Origin: Gamsiella multidivaricata
Taxonomy: Eukaryota; Mortierellomycota; Mortierellomycetes; Mortierellales; Mortierellaceae
Direction of reading: 5' to 3'
Assembly (NCBI RefSeq): GCF_025024155.1
Contig: NW_026251826.1
Location: forward strand, 22,228 to 86,227
Length of the DNA stretch: 64,000 nucleotides
The notes beneath the pieces were generated by a model. The model saw only the letters and a list, made by a program, of their open reading frames with translations. It searched no databases and was not told the origin of the DNA. Made by a program: the position numbers and the translations under genes. Within the stretch, counting starts at the first letter, position 1. Each line of letters begins with the position of its first letter. Shown one piece after another: positions 22,821-34,280 of the stretch.

Positions 22821-25569
22821 AGATGCCAACAGGCCCAAGTATCTCGATACGCGAGTTTGTCCATACATCGCATGAGACGTTTGGTTCGCCAACACCTAAG
22901 AGCGTAAGAAGTCGATCCCATTCCCTCGTATTTAGGCCAGGTCAATGTGTATGTGCTTTGGACAGACATCTAACCTGCTGTGTATACTCAGAATAGACGC
23001 GCAGTGCTTGGGCAGCTGAAAGTGAGCAAAAGCACCTCGGCGATCGAGGTAGGCGAGCCATGCGCATGATATTGTTAACTGCCAAGATTTATATTACCGC
23101 CAAGAAATATGTACTAACGTTCATGTCATCTCAGGTGCCAGATTCACCTTCAGTAGGAAGCTACACAACTGGGCTAAATGGTCAGACGCCAACCTCGACT
23201 CGCAAGAGGCCTGTAAGTAGACCAGTTTTACAAGCACACGCATTATGTCCGCATCGATTTCCTATCTAAATTTATTAAAATCTGAATATATATTCCAGTC
23301 CACTATTCCACAGAAACTACTTAGAATTTTGCACTGCATCACGGAAGAAAATATGACTCTTCCCACCTTTTTGGAAGAGTTGTTCAAGTCCGATGATGCA
23401 GATGTCGCACAGTGGACTGGGGTATTCCACGAAAGCAAGGGTGCTGAGCGAGTTCTCAAGATCTGGGACAGCAAGCTGCAAGGCGGCAAGTGGGAAGAGG
23501 ATTTTGTCAACAGTGCTGTCGATGTCGTCGTCAACCGAACTTTAAAGCATCTTAGAAACGACGAGGTCAGAAAAGACTGGCGGCTACCACACACGAAGGT
23601 GACTGGGCAGAAGATCGCAGGTTTTTTAGTCGATGATTTTCGCTTTCTTCATCGGTACGCCGAAGGCGCCAAGTATTTGACACGGTTCTTGAAGGGTCTC
23701 CTCGAGGAAGATATTTCTGATCAGAAGCTCTCGCGCAAGTCACGCAAGCGTCGCGGGGCTCAAAAGCCTACGTCTGTTCGGGGATGCATCGCGGCGATGC
23801 TGATATTCATGTCGTCGCAAAAGGTCAACGCCTTCCAGACCATCATGGGGCTCTTTCTCCATTGCACAGGATGTCCAAAGAGAGTACTCGAGGTCCTCTC
23901 TGGGCTCGGGCTTTCGATCTCCTACAGCCAAGTCCAGAACGGGCTGCGATCGTTGACCAAGGACGCTCGGGAGCAAGTCAAGGAAGCGGTGGAGAAGTTT
24001 GATTGGTACATCGTGTACGACAACCTCAACATCGCTAATAAGCACCACAACCAAAGGTTTGACAAACGCGATACTTTCGACAATGGTACCGCCGCCACCG
24101 TCATTCTCTTCCCCTCCGACAAGGACCAGCCTTCCACTGCACCACCTGCTCTCTTTCGCCCGGAGGATGAGAGGCCGAACCCCGTTGCTGCCTTGTTCCT
24201 TCCCAATGAATTCGACTCGGAGGTGTTTCGACAGGTCAGCCGATCACACGTGTCCAATGCTATTGTGCGATCATCGCCGGAGGGATCCACTGCCGTTGCT
24301 ATTCCAGTTATGCCTATCAAAAAGCTCAATGTCAACAAGACTGCTCTGTTCCCGCTGCAGACCATGAGGCTCGACGAATCGACCATTGCCGGCAATTTGG
24401 CGGTGCTGGAAAGAATCACGCAGGTCGGCCTTCAATTGCCGAAAAGCTGGTTTGCACATCCCAAAAACACCATCGTTGCCGGTGACCAGATGACTGTGTC
24501 CAGGTTGCTGACTCTCAAGATTCACCGCATTGTCGATACCGATCCTTACCACAGCCTTGCATGGGTACACCCGACCCTTCAGCTCTTCCACCTTGGTATG
24601 AACTTGTGCGGCACCATCTTCAGGACACATTTTGGCTCCCCACTATTCCCAGGTACTCTTGCCTCGATCATTATTTTGCTGGACCGCAAGCGCTTGAGCA
24701 AGGAGAAGCAGGAGTTTAAAGCCGCGGACGAGTTGCTGAGGATTGTCTTTGACGCGATGGTGCAGTCGCTCTGCGAGTCCCTGCGGGAAGGTGGTGCATC
24801 AGACGAGCTTGATATTCCGAAATTCACAGAAACCATCACCAACTCCTTCTGTGGTTTGCCTTCGCCGTCGCTCTTTGATCTGCCCTGTACTACCGTCAAC
24901 ATCAACGCCCTTCTTTTCTTGCGCGATGTAGCGGTGCACATCGAGTTAACCGAGGCCATCAAAGCCGGCGACATTGGTCGCATCAGTCACCTGCTGCCGA
25001 TCATTACTTTGATGATGCATGGAGGAGGCAACACGAACTATGCGCTTGAACTGCTGCGTCTCCTCTATGGTTTTCGCCATCTGTGGACGGATGAGTGGGC
25101 GACAAGGGTCCTCTCTAGCATGCTTGTCAACCCCAAAGGCGTTGAAGGCGGATGGATGGCGACCGACATGCTTCAAGAGAATCATAACTATCTCATCAAA
25201 TCCATCTTTTCATCGAAAGGATCCAACATGACCTGGGAATATCTCAGGGATGCAATTTCCACCAACATCAGAACTTTTCAGGCCATTTCGTGGATGTTCG
25301 AGCGAGAGGTCGGAGTTGGCTCCAACAGCACTAAGCACAAGAAACCATCCACTGCATCGGAGATCTCCAAGATTCAGAGGTACTTCCGACACAGCGGCAT
25401 TTTATGCAAGTCCGGCCAATGCAATCAAGGGAACCCGGTGGTCGATCTTCAGGGGCTTGGTGGAGACAAGATGGTCGGGGGATCGATTGTACGATTTTTA
25501 GATAGGCACCAGATGGAGAATGCTGTGGATGTAGAAGAGACAGAAGCTCTCGAACATATGATAGATTAA
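22182..25569 (+). CDS. DUF6589-like protein, candidate DDE-type transposase of the large TIR element
   Basis: Seven exons join in frame with GT-AG introns: 22182-22204, 22388-22451, 22535-22609, 22703-22903, 22992-23048, 23135-23212 and 23299-25569. Together they make 923 codons including the stop, with no lesion. Exons 1-4 lie wholly or mostly in the TIR and encode a Ser/Pro/Lys-rich leader (SDIPPYKGTPATPSKRAS; NTPRKIADALLSLGGARSP). The large exon 7 resembles the fungal DUF6589 family: ARGCI-like RGCIAAMLIFMSSQ, then VYDNLNIANKHHNQRFD with GTAATVI, then VAGDQMTVSRL, LFHLGMNLCGTIF and NYALELLRLLYG. Asp407, Asp562 and Glu750 in these blocks are spaced and placed as an RNase-H-like D-D-E triad could be; that reading is inference. 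Its convergent partner is a RecQ-like helicase. It is presumably nuclear. Confidence 0.8.
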
Positions 25570-25815
25570 GTATAAAAATATTTGTTTTATTTTCTCTCCG
25601 TTTAACTACTCTGTGTGAAAAATGATTGAAATGAACAAAGAGAACGGGAGAACGAGAGAACGATGGTTGTAGAGTAAGATGGATAGAAAGAAAGCGGTGA
25701 TTCCTCGGGTTAGGTGGACGACCGATCCTTCCAGTACGGCAATCTCAATCTGCGGAGGCGGTTGGTCGCCGAGAGGTTGCTGATCAATCACACATACGGC
25801 CGCCAATGAATCCGA
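25570..25815. other. Convergent 3' spacer between the two element genes
   Basis: This 246-bp AT-rich gap separates the stop codons of the plus-strand DUF6589-like and minus-strand RecQ-like genes. Plus-strand AAATATTTGTTTTATTTTCT follows the first stop directly. No further gene is visible. Confidence 0.6.
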
Positions 25816-28800
25816 TTATAATTCTGGTAAGTTCTCTTCGCCATCACTTCCATCCCCATCGTTGTCGCTTCTCTCCCCATCGCCGTCGGAGCCGTTCTCT
25901 GACTGGTATGGCACAGATGCCGCCGTCGTCTGGCTGCCTGATCCGCGGCGAGCATCGATCTCGTTGTTGAGCTTGTCCAGGACCTGCGCGACCTCGCCAT
26001 ACAAATTCCCTCCAAGAGGCGCCCAATTGCAGGAGGAAGCGATGGCCTCGACTGCCGTAGCAGTTCTGGCCCCAGAGAATTTTTGCGACAGCTGTTTGGC
26101 CACATTATCCGGCAGGATCCACGTTTCTCTACCCATCCTGAAAGGTCTACTGCTCACCCATCTCTCGTACGCCTCCTTTCTCCACGCTTGGAGTCTCTCC
26201 AAGGCCATGTGTCTCTCTTCCTCCGAACGGCTCGGCCATCTCCTTCTGTTGCTCGATCTGGTATCATGACGAATAGTGGTGGGAACGGGACGATCAACCC
26301 TGAAGCATCCAGAACAGCTGTTGTTGCAAGTACGAGCGTCATTCTCAAACAATTTGTCTATTATTTTCCAAAGACACCCTCCTGCTTGGTTCATAAGGTA
26401 CTCGCGCACGTTTTTGTCTGAGGGGGAAGTTTTGCTGATCGGTGGTGCATAGAGGATTCCAAAGCCTTGGATCTTGGGATCTCGTGCTGCTCGTCCAAAT
26501 CGCTGAACCAAGCTCGGTATATCCCTTGGAAAGCTACATGGTACAAAAAAATGTCAAGACATTTTAGGTCAGGGCATTCGTTCCCTAGTGATCGCTCTAT
26601 TTTCATATATTTTTTGTGTATATCACTCACCCGTACTGAATAACTTGAATCACATCGGATATGTCACAACCCATGCCTGCAGCCTCGGTAGCCAGCAGGA
26701 CATGGATGTCACCCTCCATGAACTTGCTCATGGTTGCCTCCTTGTATTGGGATGTTAAGGTGGAGAAGTAAACACCCAGCCTATCCCGTAGATCGGGTCT
26801 CTCGCTCGTTAGATATTTAAAGACATCCATGAGAAGAGAGATTTTTTCGAAGTAAATAATCGTCTTGTCTTTGCCTAGCAGACGATTGAGACCCTTCTTG
26901 GCATCCTTGGGCTGAGTGTAAACCTCGAGACGAACATTTGTGGGAATCTCTTGCACACGAAGAACGTTGGCCTTGGACAGGAAGAGTTTGTCCATGGTTT
27001 GAGTGAGCGCATCGGCAGTGAGTGTCGCGGTGACACCCACAAACGGAACTCCAGGCGACCAAATGCAAAGCTCACCGAGGCGAGCATATTCCGGGCGAAA
27101 CTTGTTGCCCCATTTTTCAACACAATGGACCTCGTCTACCACTATGGCAAGCAACAGGTTCCGCCAGCGCGTATTTTGCCAAAGCCCTCGTACCAACCTC
27201 GAAGTAGGGCTGTCGCCAAAAATAATCTCGGGCGACATAAAGACTGCTCTGAACTCGCCTTCACATATGCGTCTAATCATGTCGCCATTAATGGCATCAG
27301 AGTTGTCGCCGGAGAGAACGATGTGAGGTATTTTGGCGTTGACCAGCTTCTGTACGATTGAATGGCAAAGCACAAAGATAAAAGGCGGTTAAAATTGACA
27401 CTATTGCTTCTGGTTGTATACTACATGGAAGGGTCCAGTTATGAACTACCTGCTGCTGATCGTTCATCAAAGCTATCAGTGGCGAGATGATAGCAGTGAT
27501 ACTGCGAGGCCAGTATGCCATAGGAAGAAAGAATGCGAGTGTTTTACCCCAGCCGCAGGGAGCAATCAACACACAGTCGGATTTTTGCGCTATGTGTTTC
27601 AACACCTCTAGTTGCTGCTCTTTTGGAGTACAGTTGAAAACTTCTCGACAAAGGCTAATGGCTTTTGATCTGGAAAAAAGTTGGGGGCCCTAAAAGATGC
27701 ACAAGATTACGCATGCAAAATGTTAACAAAAAGACTGAATAGCAAGGCAAAAGTGACTGAATCAATCTTCAAAAAACACTTGCCACATCATCACTATCCT
27801 CGTTTTCTTTGTCTGGCAATGGTATAAGTCTCTCTAGCACAGCTTGTGATGGCGACGAAAGGAACTGCATAGGCGAGGGGATAGGCTGAGTCGGCGTTGC
27901 GACGGAGTGTATTGGCGTTGCGTCAGATTTTTTTGGCGAGAAGGCAGGCTTTGTTGGCGACGTGTATGGCGAGAAGTCAGAATCTTCAGATGAAGAGTCA
28001 ATGCGTGCTGGCGATAAAACATTCCGTGCATGAGATAAGAGAGCTTGTGCTGTCGACAATATAAATGATGTTGGGGAATTAGGAGACTGTTCAGGCGAGT
28101 CGATAGACAGATTTGGAATGAATGCGGAGCGAATTCGGATTGGTGTCTCCTGCCCTGGCTGAGAAGGTTGCGCGGGCGCCCAGAAAGGGTTCGCGGCGTC
28201 TTCTGCGGCGTTGAATGTTGTGGAGACCCAGGAGGAAGTCGATCCCTCCAGAGGAGAACGGGCTCCACCCAACGAAAGAAGAGCATCAGCGATTTTTCTC
28301 GGAGTATTCTATGCGGAGCAAATGCAAAGCGCCAAGAGACGATTGGAAATGTGCTTGGAAACAAAACATCGCGTTCATACCAGTGACTGATATTCACTCA
28401 CTTGGTTGGCACCTCCTGGGGATTGTACATCAGGTTTGTTGAAGTTGAGGACGCCGAACTCGCCTATGCCTTGAAGCTGTACCGTGTCGGAAACCAGCAA
28501 GAAACGTGACAAACACAACAACAAAGACTCGCCGAGCACTATATCAAACTGTGTCTTACCCTGGAAGCCCCGGAAGCGCGTTTACTTGGCGTGGCCGGAG
28601 TCCCTTTGTATGGCGGAATGTCGCTATAGCAGAATCCACCCCGAGCGTTTTTTATTATTTTTGTACAAGAGAATGAAGAAGAGAGCGAGAAAGAGATGAG
28701 ATAAACTGAACAGCGGATGCTCAGATGCTCGGATGCTCGGATGCTCGGATGCTGCTGATGAACGCGTGCCAGGAAATGAATACGTGCTTGAGATGCGCAT

Positions 28801-28829
28801 CTGTACCTGAGCTGCCTTTTATTTGACAT
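25816..28829 (-). CDS. RecQ-like DNA helicase of the large TIR element
   Basis: The first four exons mirror those of the DUF6589-like gene: 28829-28807, 28624-28560, 28477-28402 and 28308 to about 27788. Exon 4 leaves the TIR and continues into a Ser/Pro-rich segment (NPFWAPAQPSQPGQ). Exons 5-7 follow at about 27689-27450, 27349-26631 and 26533-25816. Helicase motifs appear in order: Walker A (APCGWGKT), Ia (ISPLIALMNDQQQ), II (VVDEVHC), III (GVTATLT), IV (KTIIYFEK), V (ATEAAGMGCD) and VI (LVQRFGRAARD). A Cys-containing segment (CNNSCSGCF) fits the RecQ zinc-binding region. The C-terminus is acidic. All pieces are open. The donor of exon 4 is uncertain; GAT-GTGGCA would be weak but in phase. 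It is a 3'-5' helicase by family, with a probable role in element replication or excision (inference). Confidence 0.85.
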
Positions 28830-29012
28830 GTTGACGCCTAACTTGAGAGTGAAGCAGGGTGGATTCGATGTAAGAGACGACTTTATGGAAGACGTGAAGG
28901 AGCGAAGGAGCGGAGAGGAAGCGAGGAGCACGTTGGTCTGAGGCCGCTGGCAGCCTTCTTCCCAAAAAGGAATCTCGTCCAAAAAAGGAAGTACGACGGG
29001 AAGGGAGACCCC
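28191..29012 (-). repeat. Right TIR, inner part
   Basis: It is the inverse of 21999-22820. It holds exons 1-3 and the start of exon 4 of the helicase gene. The outer 87 bases of this arm lie at 33482-33568, beyond the Crypton-bearing insertion. Confidence 0.95.
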
Positions 29013-32000
29013 TATGTTTTTGGCTTTCCAGTCCTGTTGGAAAAATTTCCAAACTCCTATGGTTGGAAATCCAAGGCAATCTTCCCACTATAGTGTAACT
29101 AACAAACATCCTTTCCAACCTTGTGACAATAGAGAGGCTTGATTGGATGAAGGCAGTGCCTGTTTTGTTTTATTCTCTTTCACTTTCACTTTGTGCTTCT
29201 CTTCCTCTTCTTTTTTCATTTTTGCTCTTCTTTTATATCTCATCCTCATCTACTCTCCTTCCTCCACCTTCCCCTTTGTCCATTTTCTTTCGCCTTTGCC
29301 CTCTCCCACTCAATCCTTAAAGAGGACGCTCCACAGACTGTCTTCTTCGCTTTTTGGTTCCAACAATATGAACCCATTAAAAGTTCAGTGGGTTTACGTC
29401 CATCCTTCAGTAGAAAAAAGTGGTGCTAAGCGCTCACGAAAGCGACAGGGCTCTGTTGTAAGTGAGAGTCAGAGAATCGATGATCAGCATAGAAAGCAAT
29501 ATAAACCCTCTAGGATCCCAGGACCAGGAGGGTCTGCTGAAGGTACAACGCTCAAGGTTCACAAATGCACGCAAGCTATCGAGTAATCTTCATTCTCACT
29601 CTCCACTCTCCATTCTCACCTTCAACTTCTTCTGCTAATAATACCCCCCGCTCACAGGGGAGCTGTCGACTATCAAAGATCAATTGATAATGGAGCCGCC
29701 TCTGGACATGGACATTTATGACAATGAAAATGAAGGCGAAGGCGAAGATCCCACTATGAACTCTGTGTCGGAAGAGAGACTCGCTGAAGATGTCGACCTG
29801 GACTCGGAGTGTGATACTGGCAGGGATGGCAGTGGTGGCCTTATGGATAGACGACCGGTGGCAGCAAGAGAGCTGGCTAAGAAAGGTTTGTAGATATCCC
29901 TGATATTACAGGGGACAGGCTTGACTGGTCTTGACAACAGAAGAGACTCAGTAGCCTTCTGTTTGTAATGACTCTGATTCTTCGGCACTCTGGCATCATA
30001 GAAAAATTCGACAAGTTTGTGCGCTCCCTCGTTCTAACCAAAGAGTTGGAAAGCACCTTCGTTAATCCTCCTGGGGTCATCCAATCTGAAGCTTCCCGAT
30101 CAGTTCGACAACAGGAGTTAGAGACAACTGCCAAGAATGAGAAGGGGAAACCACTTGCAGTAAATACTATGGATATGTACATGCTGCCCTTGGGATTGTA
30201 CAAGGTGAGTCTGACAGTTACAGGCGATACTACTTTAAAGGATTGTAAGAGCAAGAAGAAGAACGAAGGATACAAACACACAATAAACCGGCCATCAAAC
30301 GGATAATAATAGAAATTCTGCGATGACAACTACTCAGACGAGGGGGCACTTCGCTATGATGTGACCCCAGGCAAGGCCATCCTCTTCTTTGAGAAGGTCA
30401 TGTTCTGTCGCACGTCCAAGAGATACTTTTACAAAAAACAGTTCAAAGACATTAGGACGACAATCTGTCTTCCACCAGGCTTTGAAGGCCACATTCACAA
30501 AAATCGAGTCGATCTCGCAGAGGGTAATGTGTCTGAGCCATTCCACGTAGTGACACCTTTTTTTGATTGTCGGCCTGTTATGCTTTGCAACAAGATTAGA
30601 GCAATTGACATTTCACACTACTATTACTCATTCATCTAGTCTTGAGGGAGGTCAAGGAAGATGGGAAAGGAAGGAAGGCGGTAGTTGTGCCTTGTGGCCA
30701 AAAAACTATGGACATGGCGCTGTGTGCGCTCACCTATCTCCAGAAGCGACAAGCAAACCGGTTTACATCTCCAAACAACTCAAAGGAACTTCGGAGCGTC
30801 ACACAACTACAAAATGCGATTGATCACTACTGCCAAAACTTGATTGTTGGCGTATTGCAGCATGAGAAAGACCTCTCGTCAGACTGCATGATACGAAACA
30901 GCTACACGGAAGAGGAACATTTAAGAGCATTGCTCGATACGTGGGGTCAGCCACTTGACACACAGGCTCCATGGATAAGGGAACACTTTGCTCTCGCAAT
31001 CCGACATGCAATGCTATTAAGGGACGAAGACTTGAGGAGGCTTAATTTGTCGGATTGTTTTGTGGATTTGGCTCCGAACCGCCTAGGAGGCACACAGGCT
31101 GTGGCGATGTTGGTTTTTGCGATTCATCGCGGAAAGACGAACCAGATGGGCAAAACGCTCCACGGAGCTGCAATTCGTCACGAGGATGTGCGCCGCTGCA
31201 GTGTAGGGGCGTTTGCATTCTACATGTTCGATCGGTTCCAGGTGCGCTTTTTTTTGTTGTTGTTGTTGTTGTTGTTTGGGCCAAATATGGATACTCAACA
31301 TAACATCATCCACTTGGATACATAGAACAAGGGAGAGCCTCCACCAAATCTAAATGACCGCAACTGGCTCCAGTTCAAAGTTTTACGAGGAACCAACCTT
31401 GACCCTACAACTCCAATCACTTATGCCACTACTAGGGAGTCTACATTGAGGACATTCGAGCGACAAGAACTCTCATGTGCCTACATTACACATTCTGGTC
31501 GACATAGTGGCTCGATGGAGGGTCAAAGGTTGCAAATCCCTTTGGAAGATATCAGGAGAGCTGAACGATGGGTACATGGCAATGGAAAGCTGGAGAATTA
31601 CTACCTCAACGAGTATCCGTGGAATTTTGCGTTTGCCATAGCAGGCTTCAAGGAGAGGCCGTTTCATTTGAAGAGGAACGAGGTATCGCCGCCCTTGGAT
31701 CTTCAGAGAAAAGTCTTCCCTTTTATCGAAAGCTCATTCGATAACGACAAAGGGATGGACCAAGCATGGCGAAAGGAGTGCGATATGGAGATGATGGAGT
31801 ACAATCCCAATGAGAAAAGTCAGCTTCGCGACATCAAGCCTCGGATTCCTATGTCTAGCACATACGAGAAAGCACCTGTTCATTTTTCCGATTCTATGAG
31901 GGCCAAGAAGTGCTACCTACGGATGCTTCTTCGTACGCGACGAATTATCTTGCAGGATGCAGCCGAGTACTTGTGTGAGTATTCGTATCTGCAATCGCCT

Positions 32001-33481
32001 TTGTTAAAGAACAAAATTTTCCAGACACAAGAATTTCAAGAATTCAAGGGTCTTGTCAAGGAGAGACTGCAGATCAAAGAGCGATCAATGCCTGACGGCA
32101 TTTCCCCAAAGGTCCTACAACTGTTCGCAAATCAACGAGAAGAAAGCAAAGAGGAAAAATCCCGGCTAGAAAGGGTTATTACAGCCTTGATGGAAGAGCG
32201 GCGAGAAATGCGGCAAGAGATGCAGCGAGACCGTGCACAGCTGACTCACTTGACGGCACTGCTTACCGCCAGACCGATGTCGCTACCCATACCAGCAGCA
32301 CAGTGGACAACAGGAGCATTGTGGTCGCCAGGCCTTACTTACCCTCATACACACATCCCGCATACTACCCGCCGCCAGTATCGGAGTCTCCCAACTCTTG
32401 CAATAATTGTTCATCAGCATCAGCACTGCACACTATGCCTGCAAGAGCTACTGCAAAGTCGATGACAGCAGGGCCTGCTCCACCATCATTCTCAACAAGG
32501 ACACCTGCCGTGTTGCCAACAAGGGGGTATGCCGAAATCGCCCCACGCCCAAAGCAAGGCGCTCCAGACCCAGATAAGGCTGAAGAGTTCTTTGAAATCA
32601 GTTACTATCTTGAATCTGCAGGGGACGTCTACGAGGAGTACACAAGGTACCGGACATATCGCGCCAGTCAGAAAAGGCAGGGCAAAGCCGAGGATATCCT
32701 GCCGAAAACGAGAAAGCAATTGAGCAATAGGAAATTCATCGTCATGGAGGTCGAACATATTCAACAACAAGGAATCCAAAAAGGGCTGACCAACAAACAA
32801 GCACTTACTGAGGCATTCGCCCAGTTAACGCGCTCAATGTCTGAGACGTATGGTGGAAAGAAGCTGAGCATCAATAAGATGGTCGAGTATTGTCGCAAGA
32901 GGGTGAAAGGAAGAGAGAATGGAAACAATGAAAATAGGGAACACGACGCCCAAGACGTCCAAGAAGAAGAAGAAGAAGAAGAAGAAGAGGAGGAGGAGGA
33001 GGAGGAGGAGGAGGAGGAAGAGGAGCAGCTGAGAAGAAAGAGGCACTGAAATGGTGTAATAAATTTTCCCTTGCGTTAAGAAGCTCGAGAGCAAGTAAAC
33101 ATGGATTATTTTTTTTTTTCCCTCTTTTTTTTTTCTGCGTGTATTATGTGTGTAGGCAAGGTTCACGGGTCCATGGGTCAACACACCCCGTCGCCTTTGG
33201 AACGTCTACACACATCAAGCGGTAAGATGGCAAATGTGTGCAATGAGAGCATATTTTGGCCGATTTTTGGTCGTTTCCAACTTTTTCACTTTTTTCCAAT
33301 CCAGGGCGCTCTAGACCAAGGGTTTTATTGGATTTGACTTGGAAAAAAATCTTGTGGCTGAAAACCAGTCGAACCTCTCTAAAATCAACCAAACATATCG
33401 ATCCCCTCTGAAGTAGGAGGCCTAAAAAGGAAATTACATTTCCGACCTCCTTAACTGGAAGAGAGGGCTGGGTCGAGCCTA
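29013..33481. mobile_element. 4.47-kb insertion in the right TIR, flanked by a 9-bp direct repeat, carrying Crypton 3
   Basis: The 9-bp sequence GGAGACCCC occurs at 29004-29012 and 33482-33490, exactly where the right TIR is split. The intact left arm has only one copy at the same place. The insert starts TATGTTTTTGG and ends GGGTCGAGCCTA. The left end has no inverted copy of the right end. The right end, read inverted as TAGGCTCGACCCAGCC, matches termini seen at 54677, 39347, 63119 and 63239. Cryptons can be flanked by short direct repeats made by the recombinase; alternatively the Crypton is passenger inside a MULE-like element with 9-bp duplications. Confidence 0.85.
29368..33049 (+). pseudogene. 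Crypton 3: tyrosine recombinase gene with a late frameshift
   Basis: The exons are about 29368-29538, 29658-29885, 30000-30204, 30316-30522, 30640-31241 and 31326-33049. Motifs seen are FCDDNYSDEGAL and FFEKVMFCRTSKRYF (SAM-like part), LLRDEDLRRLNLSD (Arg I), RGKTNQMG (Lys), HSGRHSG (His and Arg), ERWVHGNGKLENYY (Trp and Tyr), then a coiled coil (EERREMRQEMQRD). The reading frame of the catalytic part ends at 32465, while the DNA-binding-like C-terminus (SYYLESAGDVYEEYTRY, KLSINKMVEYCRKR and an acidic poly-Glu tail) is open in another frame from 32303. A frameshift or a missed intron lies in this overlap. All catalytic residues are kept. It sits inside the right TIR of the large element. Confidence 0.8.
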
Positions 33482-33568
33482 GGAGACCCCATAGTAGAGG
33501 GGGAGATTTTGTCCCAGCCCCTCGTCAGCAAGAATTGCACAGACGAGGTGGCTGGGTTCAGAGCTTCT
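33482..33568 (-). repeat. Right TIR, outer 87 bp
   Basis: This is an exact inverse of 21921-22007, ending ...CAGAGCTTCT. It is separated from the rest of the right TIR by the Crypton-bearing insertion. Confidence 0.95.
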
Positions 33569-33574
33569 GGTGGC

Positions 33575-34280
33575 AAAAGTTGAAGTGGTGGCAAACAGAG
33601 GATGGCAAACAGAGGATGGCAAAGATGGAAAGAGGAGCGTGGGAGCGGTGGCGAGCAATGAAGGAAAGTCGAAGGCGTGAGACCGATGGCGAAGACAAAA
33701 AAGGGGGCCGTGGCGAGACCGTGGCAAAGGCAAAAAAAGGGAGTGGCAAATTTTCGCTATTTCCTACATCGCAGGGAAATAAGGAAAGTGACGTCATAGA
33801 TTTCTTTGTGTGTGTTTGCTGCTTCTCGCTTACCATTCCTATCTTGGTTATCGCTTCTCATCTCTCCACCCCCTACTTTTTCATCAACGCCTGTCTTTTG
33901 CCACCGCTCCGCGCCCTTACTCCCACGCACCATTCTTACGACCTTTCCTCTCCCACCATTGCTACCGCTCGCCTCGCTCTTCTCATCATTACACGCCCCT
34001 ATTCTTCTGCCCTCTTTTGCCACTAGCCCAACCCCATCACCACGTCATTACCCTTATCTTCGCGCGCCCCTCTTTTTCGTCGTCTTTCTTTCTATTCTCG
34101 CCACCACTCTCACAGGCTTTTCATCATTACTCCCTCGCCTTTTCATCTCCCACCGTTGCCACCACTCCCACGCCCTCGCCCTTCTCGACATCACACTCCT
34201 TTTCGCTTGTTTTTTGGAACAGTGGATTAGGAACACCTGCATGCTGCGCATGCTTCACGTCAATCCAGACTGACTCTCAG
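33575..34280. repeat. Degenerate pyrimidine-rich repeat tract
   Basis: The first part holds tandem GGCAAACAGAGGAT units on the plus strand near 33590-33620. From 33840 onward the plus strand is made of degenerate units of the kind TTGCCACCGCTCCCACGCCC. Similar sequence, inverted, lies at 21795-21850. The long open frames here have biased composition (Ser/Pro/His/Leu), so I do not treat them as genes. Confidence 0.5.

Larger units (their letters stand above)
21921..33568. mobile_element. Large TIR transposon with DUF6589-like and RecQ-like genes, split by a Crypton-bearing insertion
   Basis: Termini read AGAAGCTCTG... and ...CAGAGCTTCT. The flanking hexamer GGTGGC occurs at 21915-21920 and 33569-33574, a possible target duplication, although the flanks are repetitive. 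The left arm is 21921-22820. The right arm is 28191-29012 plus 33482-33568, interrupted by 29013-33481. Without that insertion the element is about 7.2 kb. Inside are two convergent genes: the plus-strand DUF6589-like gene (22182-25569) and the minus-strand RecQ-like helicase (28829-25816), 246 bp apart at their 3' ends. The arms differ at one position that I noticed (C at 22079; the mirrored position 28932 would encode T). Both genes are open throughout. No known transposase family motif other than the candidate in DUF6589 is present. The architecture is what the sequence shows; mobility is inferred. Confidence 0.85.

Noticed and set aside
21921..29012. Assembly artefact as the cause of the long inverted repeats
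   Set aside because: The right arm is split by an independent insertion with a 9-bp duplication and the arms have a base difference, so both arms exist in the genome; long reads would still be useful.
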